A stretch of DNA of 64,000 nt from Methylococcaceae bacterium (GTDB lineage: Bacteria > Pseudomonadota > Gammaproteobacteria > Methylococcales > Methylomonadaceae), in contig JADKAL010000014.1 of NCBI GenBank assembly GCA_016715325.1, positions 310,001 through 374,000 on the forward strand, read 5' to 3'. Of this stretch, positions 1-9,890 are shown piece after piece. Under the pieces are notes generated by a model. It was not told the DNA's origin and ran no database searches. It worked only from the letters and a program-made list of their open reading frames with translations. Positions within the stretch are counted from its first letter, which is position 1; each line of letters opens with the position of its first letter. A program made the position numbers and the translations under genes.

Positions 1-384
<384 letters not shown>

Positions 385-405
385 GCTCAAAAGCAGAGAA
401 TAATG

Positions 406-828
406 ATGCCAATGACTATACATGTAGATATCGTGAGCGCAGAGAAGGAGATATATTCCGGATCGGCGGAAATGTTATTTGCACCGGCTGAGCTTGGCGA
501 GGTTGGTATTACGCCGAGACACGCACCGTTTATTACCCGTTTGAAACCCGGTGAAGTGCGTGTAAAAATAAGCGAGACAGAAAGCTATCCTTTCTTCGTA
601 TCAGGTGGGATGTTGGAAGTACAACCCCATTTAGTGACTGTGCTTGCGGATACGGCGATCCGGGCAAAAGATATTGATGAAGCGGCTGCAATTGAAGCGA
701 AAGCAAAAGCGGAAGAAGCGTTGGCTGATAAATCCAGCAAAATTGATTATGCAACAGCCCAAGCACAATTGTTGGAAGCTATTATGCAGTTAAGGACATT
801 GGATAGGTTCAGAAAACGTGGCGGCTAA
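406..828 (+). CDS. atpC: ATP synthase F1 subunit epsilon
   Basis: Epsilon is the regulatory subunit of F1 that binds gamma and can inhibit ATP hydrolysis. The N-terminal beta-sandwich is recognisable (MTIHVDIVSAEKEIYSG, then GEVGITPRHAPFIT) and is followed by an alanine/lysine-rich helical hairpin. Length (about 140 aa) is normal. Three in-frame ATGs lie at 403, 406 and 412. An AGAGA Shine-Dalgarno at 395-399 best spaces the one at 406, giving MPMTIHVD. The gene is last in the operon and is followed by a strong terminator. Confidence 0.95.
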   Translation: MPMTIHVDIVSAEKEIYSGSAEMLFAPAELGEVGITPRHAPFITRLKPGEVRVKISETESYPFFVSGGMLEVQPHLVTVLADTAIRAKDIDEAAAIEAKAKAEEALADKSSKIDYATAQAQLLEAIMQLRTLDRFRKRGG

Positions 829-870
829 ATCAGACGTTAAATAAGCAATTTCCATATTAGTAAAAGATGC

Positions 871-910
871 AAGCCTGATAATGTCCAAAAACATTATCAG
901 GCTTTTTTGT
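871..910 (+). terminator. Rho-independent terminator of the atp operon
   Basis: A perfect 13-bp stem (AAGCCTGATAATG at 871-883 pairing with 892-904) with an 8-nt loop is followed by a T-run. It lies between atpC and glmU and ends only three bases before the glmU Shine-Dalgarno AGGAGG (913-918), so glmU probably depends on partial read-through or on a promoter overlapping this segment. Confidence 0.9.
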
Positions 911-922
911 TTAGGAGGATAA

Positions 923-2341
923 ATGACTACGACTATCGTCATTCTTGCAGCGGGCAAGGGAACGCGGATGCGTTCGGCAATACCGAAAATTATGCATAAA
1001 ATTTCCGATCGGCCATTGTTGGAACATGTATATGACATGAGTAAACAATTGCCGAATAGTCAAATCAAGATTATTTATGGGCATGGCGCCGAACTGGTGA
1101 GGGAAGGTTTAAAACATCTGGATGCCGATTGGATTGAACAAAAACAACAATTAGGGACCGGTCATGCTGTACAACAAATCACCGGTCATATCGAGGATAG
1201 CAATAAAGTATTGATATTATATGGCGATGTACCGTTATTGAAATTAGATACGGTAAATACACTGTTGGATCATGCCGGCGAATATTCGCTGGGTTTGCTA
1301 ACAGTAAACTTATCGGAACCCAGAGGTTATGGCAGAATTGTAAGGGACTCATCAGGTAACGTACTAAAAATCGTCGAAGAAAAAGACGCTACACAAGGCG
1401 AGAAATTAATAAAGGAAGTCAACACCGGCATCATGGCTGTTAAAGGAGACCAGCTAAAAACGTGGCTCGGGCAGCTCAATAATAACAATGCCCAAGGAGA
1501 ATATTATTTGACCGATATTATCGAAATGGCCGTTAGAGATAATATTAAAATCATAACTCATCAGCCTCATAACGAAGATGAAGTCATGGGTGTCAATAAT
1601 CGAATGCAACTAAGTCACTTGGAAAGAGTCTTCCAGCAGGAACAGGCAGCCTATTTGATGGAGCAAGGCGTGACATTGCGTGATCCGGCAAGGTTTGATT
1701 TGAGAGGTTCGATCGAGCAGTTAGGGCAAGACATTGAAATAGATGTTAACGTTATTTTAGAAGGCCAAAATAAAATTGGTCATAACGTGATAATCGGAGC
1801 AAATACGCGTATTAAAAACTCCAGTATTGGCGACAATGTGGAAATTCTCGATAATTGCGTCATTGAAAATGCAATCATCGGCCCAGGAAGTCGAATCGGT
1901 CCATTTGCCCGGTTACGGCCGGAAACTGTATTGGCTAACGATGTCCATATCGGCAACTTTGTGGAAATTAAAAAATCTGATGTGGCGGAGAAAAGCAAAA
2001 TAAACCATTTAAGCTATATTGGCGACACGACTGTTGGGAGCAATGTGAATATCGGCGCCGGTACGATTACTTGCAACTACGATGGCGTCAATAAACACAG
2101 AACTGTGATTGAAGACGGCGCATTTATAGGCTCCGATACGCAATTAGTTGCACCGGTCACTGTTGGGAAAAATGCAACGATTGGCGCAGGTTCGACTATC
2201 ACAAAAAACACTCCGGAAAATCAATTGACATTAAGCCGCAATAAACAAGTTTCAATTTCAGGATGGCAACGACCGGTTAAAAATGACTGCAAGGATGCAG
2301 CAGCTAAACTAATGTCGGGAACAATTACCAAGGACAAATAA
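923..2341 (+). CDS. glmU: Bifunctional N-acetylglucosamine-1-P uridyltransferase / glucosamine-1-P acetyltransferase
   Basis: GlmU makes UDP-GlcNAc for peptidoglycan and lipid A by acetylating GlcN-1-P and then uridylating it. The N-terminal pyrophosphorylase signature LAAGKGTRM is at residues 8-16, and Q-LGTGHAV and YGDVPLL follow. From about residue 255 the protein turns into left-handed beta-helix hexapeptide repeats (for example VIIGANTRI, NVNIGAGTI). HRTVIEDGAFIGSD is the acetyltransferase region. Length is 472 aa, slightly longer than the E. coli protein. An ideal AGGAGG precedes the ATG. glmS starts one base after the stop, so the two are translated from one message. Confidence 0.97.
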   Translation: MTTTIVILAAGKGTRMRSAIPKIMHKISDRPLLEHVYDMSKQLPNSQIKIIYGHGAELVREGLKHLDADWIEQKQQLGTGHAVQQITGHIEDSNKVLILYGDVPLLKLDTVNTLLDHAGEYSLGLLTVNLSEPRGYGRIVRDSSGNVLKIVEEKDATQGEKLIKEVNTGIMAVKGDQLKTWLGQLNNNNAQGEYYLTDIIEMAVRDNIKIITHQPHNEDEVMGVNNRMQLSHLERVFQQEQAAYLMEQGVTLRDPARFDLRGSIEQLGQDIEIDVNVILEGQNKIGHNVIIGANTRIKNSSIGDNVEILDNCVIENAIIGPGSRIGPFARLRPETVLANDVHIGNFVEIKKSDVAEKSKINHLSYIGDTTVGSNVNIGAGTITCNYDGVNKHRTVIEDGAFIGSDTQLVAPVTVGKNATIGAGSTITKNTPENQLTLSRNKQVSISGWQRPVKNDCKDAAAKLMSGTITKDK

Positions 2342-2342
2342 T

Positions 2343-4172
2343 ATGTGTGGAATTGTCGGTGGAGTAGCTCAGAGGAATGTCGTTCCGATTTTGATTGAAG
2401 GTTTAAAGCGTCTTGAATACCGGGGTTATGATTCGGCGGGATTAGCCGTAATTAATAACAAGGAGATTTTTCGTAAACGCGAGCTCGGAAAGGTCAAAGG
2501 TTTAGAAGAAATGCTGAAGGCCGATCCTGTTTCAGGAACAATCGGCATTGCGCATACTAGATGGGCTACTCATGGCGTCCCCAGTACGGCAAATGCACAT
2601 CCGCACATATGCCGGAATAAGGTGGTCGTAGTTCACAACGGCATTATTGAAAATCATGAAAAACTAAAAACAAAGCTTATCGGGGACGGTTTCGAGTTTA
2701 CGTCGCAAACAGATACCGAAGTTATTGCGCATGAAATTTATGCGGCATTAGAAACTACCGGCAATTTTATAGATGCTGTAAAGCAATCGATAGCAAAATT
2801 GGAAGGGGCTTACGCATTAGGAATTATGTGCGCGGATTATCCCGATACATTAATCGCTTGCAGGAAAGGCAGTCCATTAGTAATCGGGGTTGGCATTGGT
2901 GAGTACTTTATCGCATCTGATGTCGCCGCATTGCTACCGGTAACCCAACGCTTTATGTACCTGGACGATGGCGATCTGGCAGTCATTCGTACTAATGAAG
3001 TGATTATCTATGATAAAACAGGTCATGCGGTTGTAAGGCCGGTTAAAGAAAGTCAGTTGACGGCGGAAGCCGCTGAAAAAGGTGAATACCGGCATTACAT
3101 GTTAAAAGAAATCTATGAACAGCCGTTCGCGATTTCACAAACATTAGAAGGCCGTTTCATCAATCAACAGCTTCAAGAAAGTGCGTTTGGATACAATGCC
3201 ACAGCGATTTTCGACGACATCAAAGCAATATTAATATTGGCTTGCGGAACCAGCTATCATGCCGGTTTGGTAGCACGTTACTGGTTCGAAGAATTAGCGA
3301 GAGTGCCTTGCAATATCGAGGTCGCCAGTGAATTTCGTTATCGTCATCCTGTGCTCGCAAAAGACACACTGGTCGTAACGATATCGCAATCGGGAGAAAC
3401 CGCCGATACGCTTGCGGCGTTACAAGAAGCCAAAAAACTGGGGGCGAAATATTCGCTGACAATCTGTAATGTCCCCGAAAGTTCATTGGTTAGAGAATCC
3501 GATCTGGTGCTCATGACACGCGCAGGTCCGGAAATCGGCGTAGCATCGACGAAAGCATTTACAACTCAATTAACAACCTTGATGTTATTGGTCATCGCTG
3601 TCGGGAGACGGTTTGAATTAAGCCAAGAGTTGGAGAAAAAATTATCTGCACAGCTTTTTACGTTACCGGGCAAAATCGAAAAGGTATTACAACTCGATAA
3701 TCAAATAAAAGCCTTATCGGAACAATTTGCAGAAAAGGAACATGCTTTGTTTCTTGGCAGAGGGACACACTATCCCATCGCATTGGAAGGCGCTTTAAAG
3801 CTGAAAGAAATCTCCTATATTCATGCGGAAGCTTATCCGGCAGGGGAATTAAAGCACGGACCTCTAGCATTAATCGATGCCGATATGCCAGTTATAACCG
3901 TAGCGCCGAATAATAATTTATTAGAAAAGCTGAAGTCCAACATGCAGGAAGTGAGCGCCCGCGGCGGTCATTTGATTGTATTTATGGACGAAACACTATC
4001 AGCCGTTTCAGAAAGCAATATTCAAATTCTGAAAATACCGCAAGTGGAAAATGAAATTTCTCCGATTGTGTATACCGTCCCCTTGCAACTATTGTCGTAC
4101 CATGTAGCGGTTCTTAAAGGAACCGATGTCGATCAACCGAGAAATTTGGCAAAGTCAGTTACAGTAGAGTAA
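2343..4172 (+). CDS. glmS: Glutamine--fructose-6-phosphate aminotransferase (isomerizing)
   Basis: GlmS converts fructose-6-P and glutamine to glucosamine-6-P, the first committed step of amino-sugar synthesis. The protein begins MCGIVGG. Cys2 becomes the N-terminal nucleophile of the class II glutamine amidotransferase domain after Met removal. HTRWATHG and the HNGIIENH segment complete that domain. Two SIS sugar-isomerase domains follow (CGTSYHAG, SQSGETADTL) and the C-terminus is LAKSVTVE. Length is 609 aa, as in E. coli. It is coupled directly to glmU. No glmS ribozyme is visible upstream, as expected for a gammaproteobacterium. Confidence 0.97.
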   Translation: MCGIVGGVAQRNVVPILIEGLKRLEYRGYDSAGLAVINNKEIFRKRELGKVKGLEEMLKADPVSGTIGIAHTRWATHGVPSTANAHPHICRNKVVVVHNGIIENHEKLKTKLIGDGFEFTSQTDTEVIAHEIYAALETTGNFIDAVKQSIAKLEGAYALGIMCADYPDTLIACRKGSPLVIGVGIGEYFIASDVAALLPVTQRFMYLDDGDLAVIRTNEVIIYDKTGHAVVRPVKESQLTAEAAEKGEYRHYMLKEIYEQPFAISQTLEGRFINQQLQESAFGYNATAIFDDIKAILILACGTSYHAGLVARYWFEELARVPCNIEVASEFRYRHPVLAKDTLVVTISQSGETADTLAALQEAKKLGAKYSLTICNVPESSLVRESDLVLMTRAGPEIGVASTKAFTTQLTTLMLLVIAVGRRFELSQELEKKLSAQLFTLPGKIEKVLQLDNQIKALSEQFAEKEHALFLGRGTHYPIALEGALKLKEISYIHAEAYPAGELKHGPLALIDADMPVITVAPNNNLLEKLKSNMQEVSARGGHLIVFMDETLSAVSESNIQILKIPQVENEISPIVYTVPLQLLSYHVAVLKGTDVDQPRNLAKSVTVE

Positions 4173-4191
4173 AGATTGAACAAACTTGTGC

Positions 4192-4233
4192 TGACTGCTA
4201 AGTTTGATGCTTCTATGAAAACTTAAGCAGTCA
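4192..4233 (+). other. Long hairpin downstream of glmS
   Basis: TGACTGCT-AAGTTT (4192-4205) pairs with AAACTT-A-AGCAGTCA (4219-4233), giving a 14-bp stem with one bulged A and a loop of about 13 nt. There is no T-run after it, so it may be a 3'-end stabiliser or processing signal rather than an intrinsic terminator. The rest of the region up to folA (4234-4409) shows no gene. Confidence 0.5.
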
Positions 4234-4409
4234 TACTGACCGTCATCAGGATTGCAAGAAGGCTGGACTTGAAACTCGGATGCGGATATTTAGCTGCGAT
4301 ACTTTGTATGGGGTATGAAAATCCGCCGAGCTTCGTTTATCTAATAAATAGATTTTAAAGCGCTTATTAACGCTCGCACACAATATTATGTTTAATGCGG
4401 TAAATAACG

Positions 4410-4907
4410 CTAGACATTATTACAATTTATGTACTTTAAGAAACTATAAGCAAAACCCACCTTTTCATCGTCAATCACATCTTCCCGCTCCACCACTGGC
4501 CAGCCATTCAAATCAAACTCCGGAAAAAACGTATCGCCCTCAAAGTCCTGGTTGATTAGGGTAATGTACAAATTATCCGCCATTGGTAGCGTTGCTTCAT
4601 ACAGTGTAGCGCCGCCGATCACGAAAACTTCATCATCCAGGCGGCAGCCGTAATGGATGGCGGCTTCGATTGAATCCTCTACGATGCAACCTTCTTGCTG
4701 ATAAGAGGTATTACGACTGACAATAATATTCGTCCGTCCGGGCAAAGGTTTGCCGATGGCTTCAAATGTCTTTCGACCCATGATGATCGGATATCCCATC
4801 GTGATCTGTTTAAAACGTTTGAGATCGGCGGATAAATGCCACGGCATTTGGTTGTTAAGCCCGATAACACGGTTGCTGGCCATGGCGACGATAAGCGATA
4901 TTTTCAT
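4410..4907 (-). CDS. folA: Dihydrofolate reductase
   Basis: DHFR reduces dihydrofolate to tetrahydrofolate with NADPH and is the trimethoprim target. The 165-aa protein has the classic landmarks: ISLIVAMASNRVIG at the N-terminus, NQMPWHLSADLKRFK (Met20 loop and substrate helix carrying the acidic residue), IIMGRKTFEAIGKPLPGR (cofactor binding) and FVIGGATLYE. Length matches chromosomal FolA. It is transcribed divergently from the asparaginase gene, with about 58 bp between the starts. The upstream bases carry no strong Shine-Dalgarno. Confidence 0.96.
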   Translation of the reverse strand: MKISLIVAMASNRVIGLNNQMPWHLSADLKRFKQITMGYPIIMGRKTFEAIGKPLPGRTNIIVSRNTSYQQEGCIVEDSIEAAIHYGCRLDDEVFVIGGATLYEATLPMADNLYITLINQDFEGDTFFPEFDLNGWPVVEREDVIDDEKVGFAYSFLKYINCNNV

Positions 4908-4965
4908 TTGATTGGCGTGGCGGCTTTGTTATGCTTTAAGAAAGTTAATATTTTCGCATGATTCT

Positions 4966-6006
4966 ATGAAAAACATTTTGGTGGTTTTTACAGGTGGTAC
5001 GATCGGCTCGACAGCGGCGGACGGCACGATTGCTACCTCCAGTGCGGCGCCGTTTAAATTGCTGCAATTATTTCAGGAACATTATCCTGATTATGGCGCT
5101 ATCCGATTCAACACTCTACAACCGCTGCAAATTCTAAGCGAGAATCTCGCGCCAGCGGCTTGGAAAATAGTCATTGAGGCAATCGAATCGGCCCAACCTG
5201 ATAACTACGACGGGATTATCGTCACACACGGCACCGATACCTTGGCGTATTCGGCAGCGGCGTTGAGTTTTTATTTTCATGCCTTGCCTAAACCCTTGCT
5301 ATTAGTTTCCAGCGATTATCCTTTAGATAATCCCAAGGGCAACGGCTTGGCTAATTTTATATGCGCAGTGGAGTTCATCCGCCAAAACATCGCAAACGGG
5401 GTTTTTGTGCCTTATCGGAATGCAGGCCAAACTATGCAAATCCACCGAGGTTCGCACTTGACGTGTTCATTACAATTAAGCGGCGATTTTTACAGCGTGC
5501 AGAATAAAAGCTTCGCTGAATTTGTCGATAACGCATTTTTCTTAAAGGATTCTATTTCTGGCGCAGGTGAAACTTCGTCGAATCAAAACATTCCGTTAAT
5601 GCCGCAATTTTCCAATCGCGTCCTCATGATCAAACCTTATCCCGGCCTGGATTACCGCTATTATAACCTTGACGGGGTAGATGCTGTTTTGCACGACCTT
5701 TATCATTCAGGCACCGCTTGCGCAACAACCCAGTGGGGTGATAACCATTCGCTCATTGAATTCTTAAAACGATGCCGGGAACAATCGGTCTCGGTTTATT
5801 TAGCGCCTGCTTTTAAATCCGAAAATGCTTATCAAAGTACGCGCGAACTTATAGATGAAGGTGCAAAAATGATATGGAACTTATCGATTGAAGCCGCTTA
5901 TGTCAAACTGACGCTGGCTTACGGTAACTTTACTGATGCACAACAAATTGTTAGTTTTTTCGAAAGCGATATTGCCCATGAAAGGATAAGCACAAACAAG
6001 ATTTGA
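4966..6006 (+). CDS. L-asparaginase (type I-like)
   Basis: Predicted to hydrolyse asparagine to aspartate and ammonia in the cytoplasm, since no signal peptide is seen. Two family signatures are present: TGGTIGS near residue 9, carrying the nucleophilic Thr, and VTHGTDTLAYSA near residue 84, carrying the second Thr-Asp pair. The 346-aa length fits the family. The reading frame extends upstream to 4912, but the homologous N-terminus (MKNILVVFTGGTIG) starts at ATG 4966. The earlier residues look like translated leader shared with the folA promoter. The C-terminal half (residues 200-346) is more divergent, so exact substrate is less certain than fold. Confidence 0.85.
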   Translation: MKNILVVFTGGTIGSTAADGTIATSSAAPFKLLQLFQEHYPDYGAIRFNTLQPLQILSENLAPAAWKIVIEAIESAQPDNYDGIIVTHGTDTLAYSAAALSFYFHALPKPLLLVSSDYPLDNPKGNGLANFICAVEFIRQNIANGVFVPYRNAGQTMQIHRGSHLTCSLQLSGDFYSVQNKSFAEFVDNAFFLKDSISGAGETSSNQNIPLMPQFSNRVLMIKPYPGLDYRYYNLDGVDAVLHDLYHSGTACATTQWGDNHSLIEFLKRCREQSVSVYLAPAFKSENAYQSTRELIDEGAKMIWNLSIEAAYVKLTLAYGNFTDAQQIVSFFESDIAHERISTNKI

Positions 6007-6051
6007 TCCGTGTCTCTGTTATCCTAAGATCATGATCCGGCTAATCGTCTT

Positions 6052-6381
6052 TTATACGAAGGTATAGACCATTAAAAACCCGGCAACCACCAGCATGGTC
6101 AATGATCCTAAAAAAAGTGCATCGATAATTCTGGTCAAACGGGTAATTCTGTTTGTGTGTAAGAGCCGCATGGCAAAAAACACCAGATAACACACAATGA
6201 CAAAACCAAGTGCTGAAAAAATATATAAATCGTCCGTGACCGTACCCAATTTAGAGTTATCCGGCTTAAGATTCATGATGCCGACCAACGCAAGGCTGAT
6301 ACCCGCCAATGTGCCGCTGTTGGAAAGTATCGCCAATAGTATTTCTCGTGTATCTGTTATATCGTTAGTATCTTTAAGCAT
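6052..6381 (-). CDS. Small three-helix inner-membrane protein, function unknown
   Basis: A 109-aa protein with three predicted membrane segments: roughly residues 22-40 (SGTLAGISLALVGIM), 50-69 (LYIFSALGFVIVCYLVFF) and 88-108 (LFLGSLTMLVVAGFLMVYTF). No signal peptide or catalytic motif is visible. I do not recognise the family. It sits alone on the minus strand between two plus-strand genes. It is likely real because of its continuous hydrophobic pattern and ATG start, but no role can be inferred. Confidence 0.6.
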   Translation of the reverse strand: MLKDTNDITDTREILLAILSNSGTLAGISLALVGIMNLKPDNSKLGTVTDDLYIFSALGFVIVCYLVFFAMRLLHTNRITRLTRIIDALFLGSLTMLVVAGFLMVYTFV

Positions 6382-6521
6382 AGTGGCGTTAAATTTTTAT
6401 TCGTTTAGGTTACGCATATCGTTAAATTCAGCGTGCGTAAAACGCTTGGATTTTAACGAAATCGTAACAGCTATTCTATCTATTAAAACTATGTTGTTGT
6501 ATTTAGTGCTAGTGATGGGCA

Positions 6522-7541
6522 ATGATGCCTGATTATAAATTTCCAGAGCTACAACAACTGGAGCAATTGATCGAACGATTCGGCAATCGCGCACAATCTC
6601 AGATAGTAGAACGTATTCAGTACAAAAACTTCGAATTTCCCATCCATTGCATCACTTTAGGATCAAACGACCCGAATGTTCCGGTCTTGGCTTTTTTCGG
6701 CGGCGTTCATGGACTGGAGAAAATCGGCTCCGAGGTCATTCTGTCTTATATGCAGACGCTATGTGAATTGATGGATTGGGATGAAGAATTTTTGAGTCGA
6801 CTTCAAAAATCCAGGCTGGTCTTTATGCCTATTGTTAATCCGGTGGGCGTTTATCTTGGCACGCGTTCAAACGGTAACGGTGTCGATCTTATGCGTAACG
6901 CGCCCGTCGAAGGCCAAAAAACCCGAGGACTTCACAGCGGCCATCGTATTTCTTCACTGCTACCCTGGTATCGCGGTGATGAAAACAACATGGAAAAAGA
7001 AGCGCAAGCGCTTTGCCGAGTCGTGACCGAACACGTATTTAACTCGCCTTTATCGATTGCGCTGGATTTGCACTCAGGTTTCGGCTTGAAAGACCGCTTG
7101 TGGTTTCCCTATGCATCGAAACGGACGCCTTATCCATTTATTGCCCAAACTCTGGCGCTAAAAGAGTTGTTCGATCGCTGCTACCGGCACCATATCTATA
7201 AAATCGAACCGATGAGCCAGGAATACATTATTAACGGCGATTTATGGGATTATCTTTTCGACGATTTTGTCCAACGTTCTGAGGTTGAGCGATTGTTTTT
7301 CCCCATCACCTTGGAAATGGGATCATGGCTATGGTTGCGGAAAAATCCAAGGCATTTGTTTACGCGCCACGGATTGTTTCACCCGTTGTTGCCGCATCGG
7401 TTGCAACGCGTTTTTCGCAGGCATTTTTTGTTATTTGATTTTTTACACCGGGCGCTTTTATATCCCGATAAATGGGCAAAATTAGATTCGGAACAAAAGC
7501 CTTATTATGAAAAAAAGGCATCAGGATTATGGTATGAATAA
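6522..7541 (+). CDS. M14-family zinc carboxypeptidase / succinylglutamate desuccinylase-like protein
   Basis: The metal site of the M14/AstE-AspA fold is visible: His63 and Glu66 in GGVHGLEKIG, and the third ligand His184 in ALDLHSGFG. NPVGVYLGTRSNGNGVDLMRN (residues 106-126) is the conserved substrate-binding Asn-Arg region. The protein is 339 aa with no signal peptide, so it probably acts in the cytoplasm on a small acylated amino acid or peptide. The exact substrate is unknown. ATG 6522 and ATG 6525 are both possible starts. The next gene overlaps its 3' end, so the two are translationally coupled. Confidence 0.8.
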   Translation: MMPDYKFPELQQLEQLIERFGNRAQSQIVERIQYKNFEFPIHCITLGSNDPNVPVLAFFGGVHGLEKIGSEVILSYMQTLCELMDWDEEFLSRLQKSRLVFMPIVNPVGVYLGTRSNGNGVDLMRNAPVEGQKTRGLHSGHRISSLLPWYRGDENNMEKEAQALCRVVTEHVFNSPLSIALDLHSGFGLKDRLWFPYASKRTPYPFIAQTLALKELFDRCYRHHIYKIEPMSQEYIINGDLWDYLFDDFVQRSEVERLFFPITLEMGSWLWLRKNPRHLFTRHGLFHPLLPHRLQRVFRRHFLLFDFLHRALLYPDKWAKLDSEQKPYYEKKASGLWYE

Positions 7542-8304
7542 CACATTGGGTAAACATTGGGTTTTATTGCGCGGATTGGCGCGCGAATCCGCGCATTGGG
7601 GCGATTTTGTTCCGTTGCTGCAATCGACATTTCCTGAAGCTAAAATCACTACGTTGGATTTACCGGGGACAGGACGGTATTTCCGCGACCCCAGCCCTTT
7701 CACTGTACCGGCAATTGTAAAGATCGTCCGCAAAAATGCATTCAATCAAGGCTTGCTGGATCAACCTGTGACCTTGCTTGGCTTATCGTTAGGAGGAATG
7801 GTTGCCTGGGAGTGGCTGCAGACGTACCCAGCCGATATTGGCGGCGCAGTTCTGCTTAGCACCAGTTTCGGCGGTCTAAATCCATTTTATGAACGATTAA
7901 GCTGGCGATGCTACGATAAATTTTTCGCTTTAGTCCGTGAGCGCGACCTGCAAAAACGCGAGTTGGCGATATTGCAATTGCTCAACAACAACCGAGCGCT
8001 TGATGGTAAGTTAGTTAGCGAATGGGTCGCCATCCAAAAGGACCGCCCCGTCAGCCCGAAAAACCTGTTCAATCAGCTTGTTGCAGCGGCCATTTACCGG
8101 CCCGGTTCGAATAAACCCGACAAACCTGTGCTTTTGTTAAACTCGGCAGCGGACAGAATGGTTGATCCGTCTTGCTCTGAAACCATCCGAGATAAATGGC
8201 AATTGGAACTTAGAACCCATTCATGGGCGGGTCACGACTTAACCACCGACGACGGCGAGTGGGTTGCAACACAAATGCAAGATTGGTTGATGTCTAATCA
8301 ATAA
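7534..8304 (+). CDS. Alpha/beta-fold hydrolase
   Basis: A serine hydrolase of the alpha/beta fold. The nucleophile elbow is GLSLGG (after VTLLGLSLGGMVAWEW) and the catalytic His is in WAGHDL near the C-terminus. An acid is expected in the NSAADRMV stretch. The N-terminal strand WVLLRGLARESAHWGDF carries the oxyanion-hole region. ATG 7534 overlaps the end of the upstream peptidase gene by 8 bp. An in-frame ATG at 7507 would extend the overlap and is less likely. Co-translation suggests both enzymes act on related substrates. The substrate cannot be assigned. Confidence 0.8.
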   Translation: MNNTLGKHWVLLRGLARESAHWGDFVPLLQSTFPEAKITTLDLPGTGRYFRDPSPFTVPAIVKIVRKNAFNQGLLDQPVTLLGLSLGGMVAWEWLQTYPADIGGAVLLSTSFGGLNPFYERLSWRCYDKFFALVRERDLQKRELAILQLLNNNRALDGKLVSEWVAIQKDRPVSPKNLFNQLVAAAIYRPGSNKPDKPVLLLNSAADRMVDPSCSETIRDKWQLELRTHSWAGHDLTTDDGEWVATQMQDWLMSNQ

Positions 8305-8403
8305 GCTTAATAAACAATCGATGCTTGAATAATAAATCTAGACTTGTTTGAAACGGTCTTACATTGTTTACAATGACAAAACGGACAGCATTGGATTAAA
8401 CCT

Positions 8404-9717
8404 GTGAAACATAAATTAATCAGCTTTATCAAAGACGATGTCTGGCTCTTGCACGAGAAAAAATTGCCTCCATTCAAAGCAGCGGCCATTAAATCACTCA
8501 AGGTAATGCTGTTATCGATTCAAGGTTTCACGCGGGATTTATGTCCGCTTAGAGCATCCGCCTTAACCCTTTATAGCGTGTTGTCGATCGTTCCCGTCAT
8601 AGCGATGTTATTCGGCATCGCCAAAGGATTCGGCTTTGAAAAAATGCTGACCGATCGTCTTATAGAACAAGCACCGCAACAAGATGCACTGGTTTTAAAA
8701 GTGATAAATTTTGCACAAAATCTGCTGGACAGCACCAAAGGTGGCGTTGTGGCAGGCATCGGAATCGTCGTTTTATTCTGGACGATTATCAGTCTCATCA
8801 GCAATATCGAAGAATCTTTCAACCATATCTGGAAGGTGCAAAAAGGCAGATCAATCAGCCGTAAATACAGCGATTATCTCTCTTTAATGTTGCTGGCCCC
8901 TATTATCCTCACCGCTTCCAGCAGTATTTCAGTCTTGTTGAATACCGAATTAACGTGGTTAATTAACGTAATCGGCTTGCCGGAATTCGGTACCGGGTTA
9001 CTCATTCAAGCACTAGGATTATTGCCGTTAGTCTTAATGATCGGCTTATTCGCTTTTACCTACATTTTTATGCCGAATCATAAAGTCCATTTCCGCGCCG
9101 GATTGATAGCCGGAATTGTGACCGGCATCTTGTACGATCTGGTGCAATGGATTTACATCAGCTTGCAGATCGGCGCATCGAGTTATAACGCCATTTACGG
9201 TAGTTTCGCCGCGATACCTTTATTCGTCGTGTGGTTGCAAACCGGCTGGATGGTCGTTTTGTTCGGCTGCGAAGTCGCTTTTTATCTCCAGTATTATGAA
9301 AATTATCGCAATAACAACCGGTTTTCCAATATCAGTTTTTCATTGCAAAAAATCATCGCGCTACAGATTACCCATTTAGTCGTGAAGAATTTCATCGATA
9401 TGCACGAACCCTTGTCCGCCGATAAAATTGCCGGTCAATTGGTGATCCCTGTCGCAATTATCCGCCCTATCCTGTTGAAACTGGTTGCCAGCCATGTCAT
9501 CCTCGAATTCAAAGAACAGGACGAAATCGACGAGGTGTATCATCCCGCCGTCGATACCAACGTATTGACAACGGCTTTTGTTATCAATGCGCTGGAACAA
9601 TGCGGGCAAAATCATCTGCCGGATATTAATCAAGAACAGTTATTCAGGGAGACAGTTAATGACTTCAAAAAGCGAATGGAATCGTCAGAGCGGAATTGTT
9701 TGTTGAAAGATCTCTAG
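8404..9717 (+). CDS. YihY/virulence factor BrkB family membrane protein
   Basis: A 437-aa inner-membrane protein of the YihY/BrkB family (once called 'ribonuclease BN'). The N-terminal 280 residues hold about six membrane segments with the family signatures LRASALTLYSVLSIVPV near residue 47 and YGSFAAIPLFVVWLQTGW near residue 265. The remaining about 150 residues are soluble, with a winged-helix-like character (DKIAGQLVIPVAIIRPIL), common in proteobacterial members. The start is GTG at 8404. Function in the family is unsettled. It stands alone, downstream of the hydrolase and upstream of hicAB. Confidence 0.88.
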   Translation: MKHKLISFIKDDVWLLHEKKLPPFKAAAIKSLKVMLLSIQGFTRDLCPLRASALTLYSVLSIVPVIAMLFGIAKGFGFEKMLTDRLIEQAPQQDALVLKVINFAQNLLDSTKGGVVAGIGIVVLFWTIISLISNIEESFNHIWKVQKGRSISRKYSDYLSLMLLAPIILTASSSISVLLNTELTWLINVIGLPEFGTGLLIQALGLLPLVLMIGLFAFTYIFMPNHKVHFRAGLIAGIVTGILYDLVQWIYISLQIGASSYNAIYGSFAAIPLFVVWLQTGWMVVLFGCEVAFYLQYYENYRNNNRFSNISFSLQKIIALQITHLVVKNFIDMHEPLSADKIAGQLVIPVAIIRPILLKLVASHVILEFKEQDEIDEVYHPAVDTNVLTTAFVINALEQCGQNHLPDINQEQLFRETVNDFKKRMESSERNCLLKDL

Positions 9718-9855
9718 TCCTAAAATGAGCAACGAAGACGTTATTAAAACCTTCTCGACTTCCTGAGTAGTCATATCAACTAAATAACGGGGGCGAGTGA
9801 ACGAGAAAAATTATTTTACTCCGACACCAATTATTTGCTTTACGTTAGGCTGTTT

Positions 9856-9884
9856 TTGAAAAGGCCTCTCTAATTTGTTATCCT
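9856..9884 (+). promoter_or_regulatory. Predicted sigma-70 promoter of hicAB
   Basis: TTGAAA (9856-9861), a 17-bp spacer and TATCCT (9879-9884) form a good sigma-70 match. The predicted transcript start falls at about 9891, which is the A of the hicA ATG, and no Shine-Dalgarno precedes that ATG. The hicA message may therefore be leaderless. Confidence 0.6.
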
Positions 9885-9890
9885 ATCTGC

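Noticed and set aside
4926..4951. Promoter-like TTGTTA and TAATAT boxes before the asparaginase gene
   Set aside because: The spacer is only 14 bp, too short for a sigma-70 promoter.
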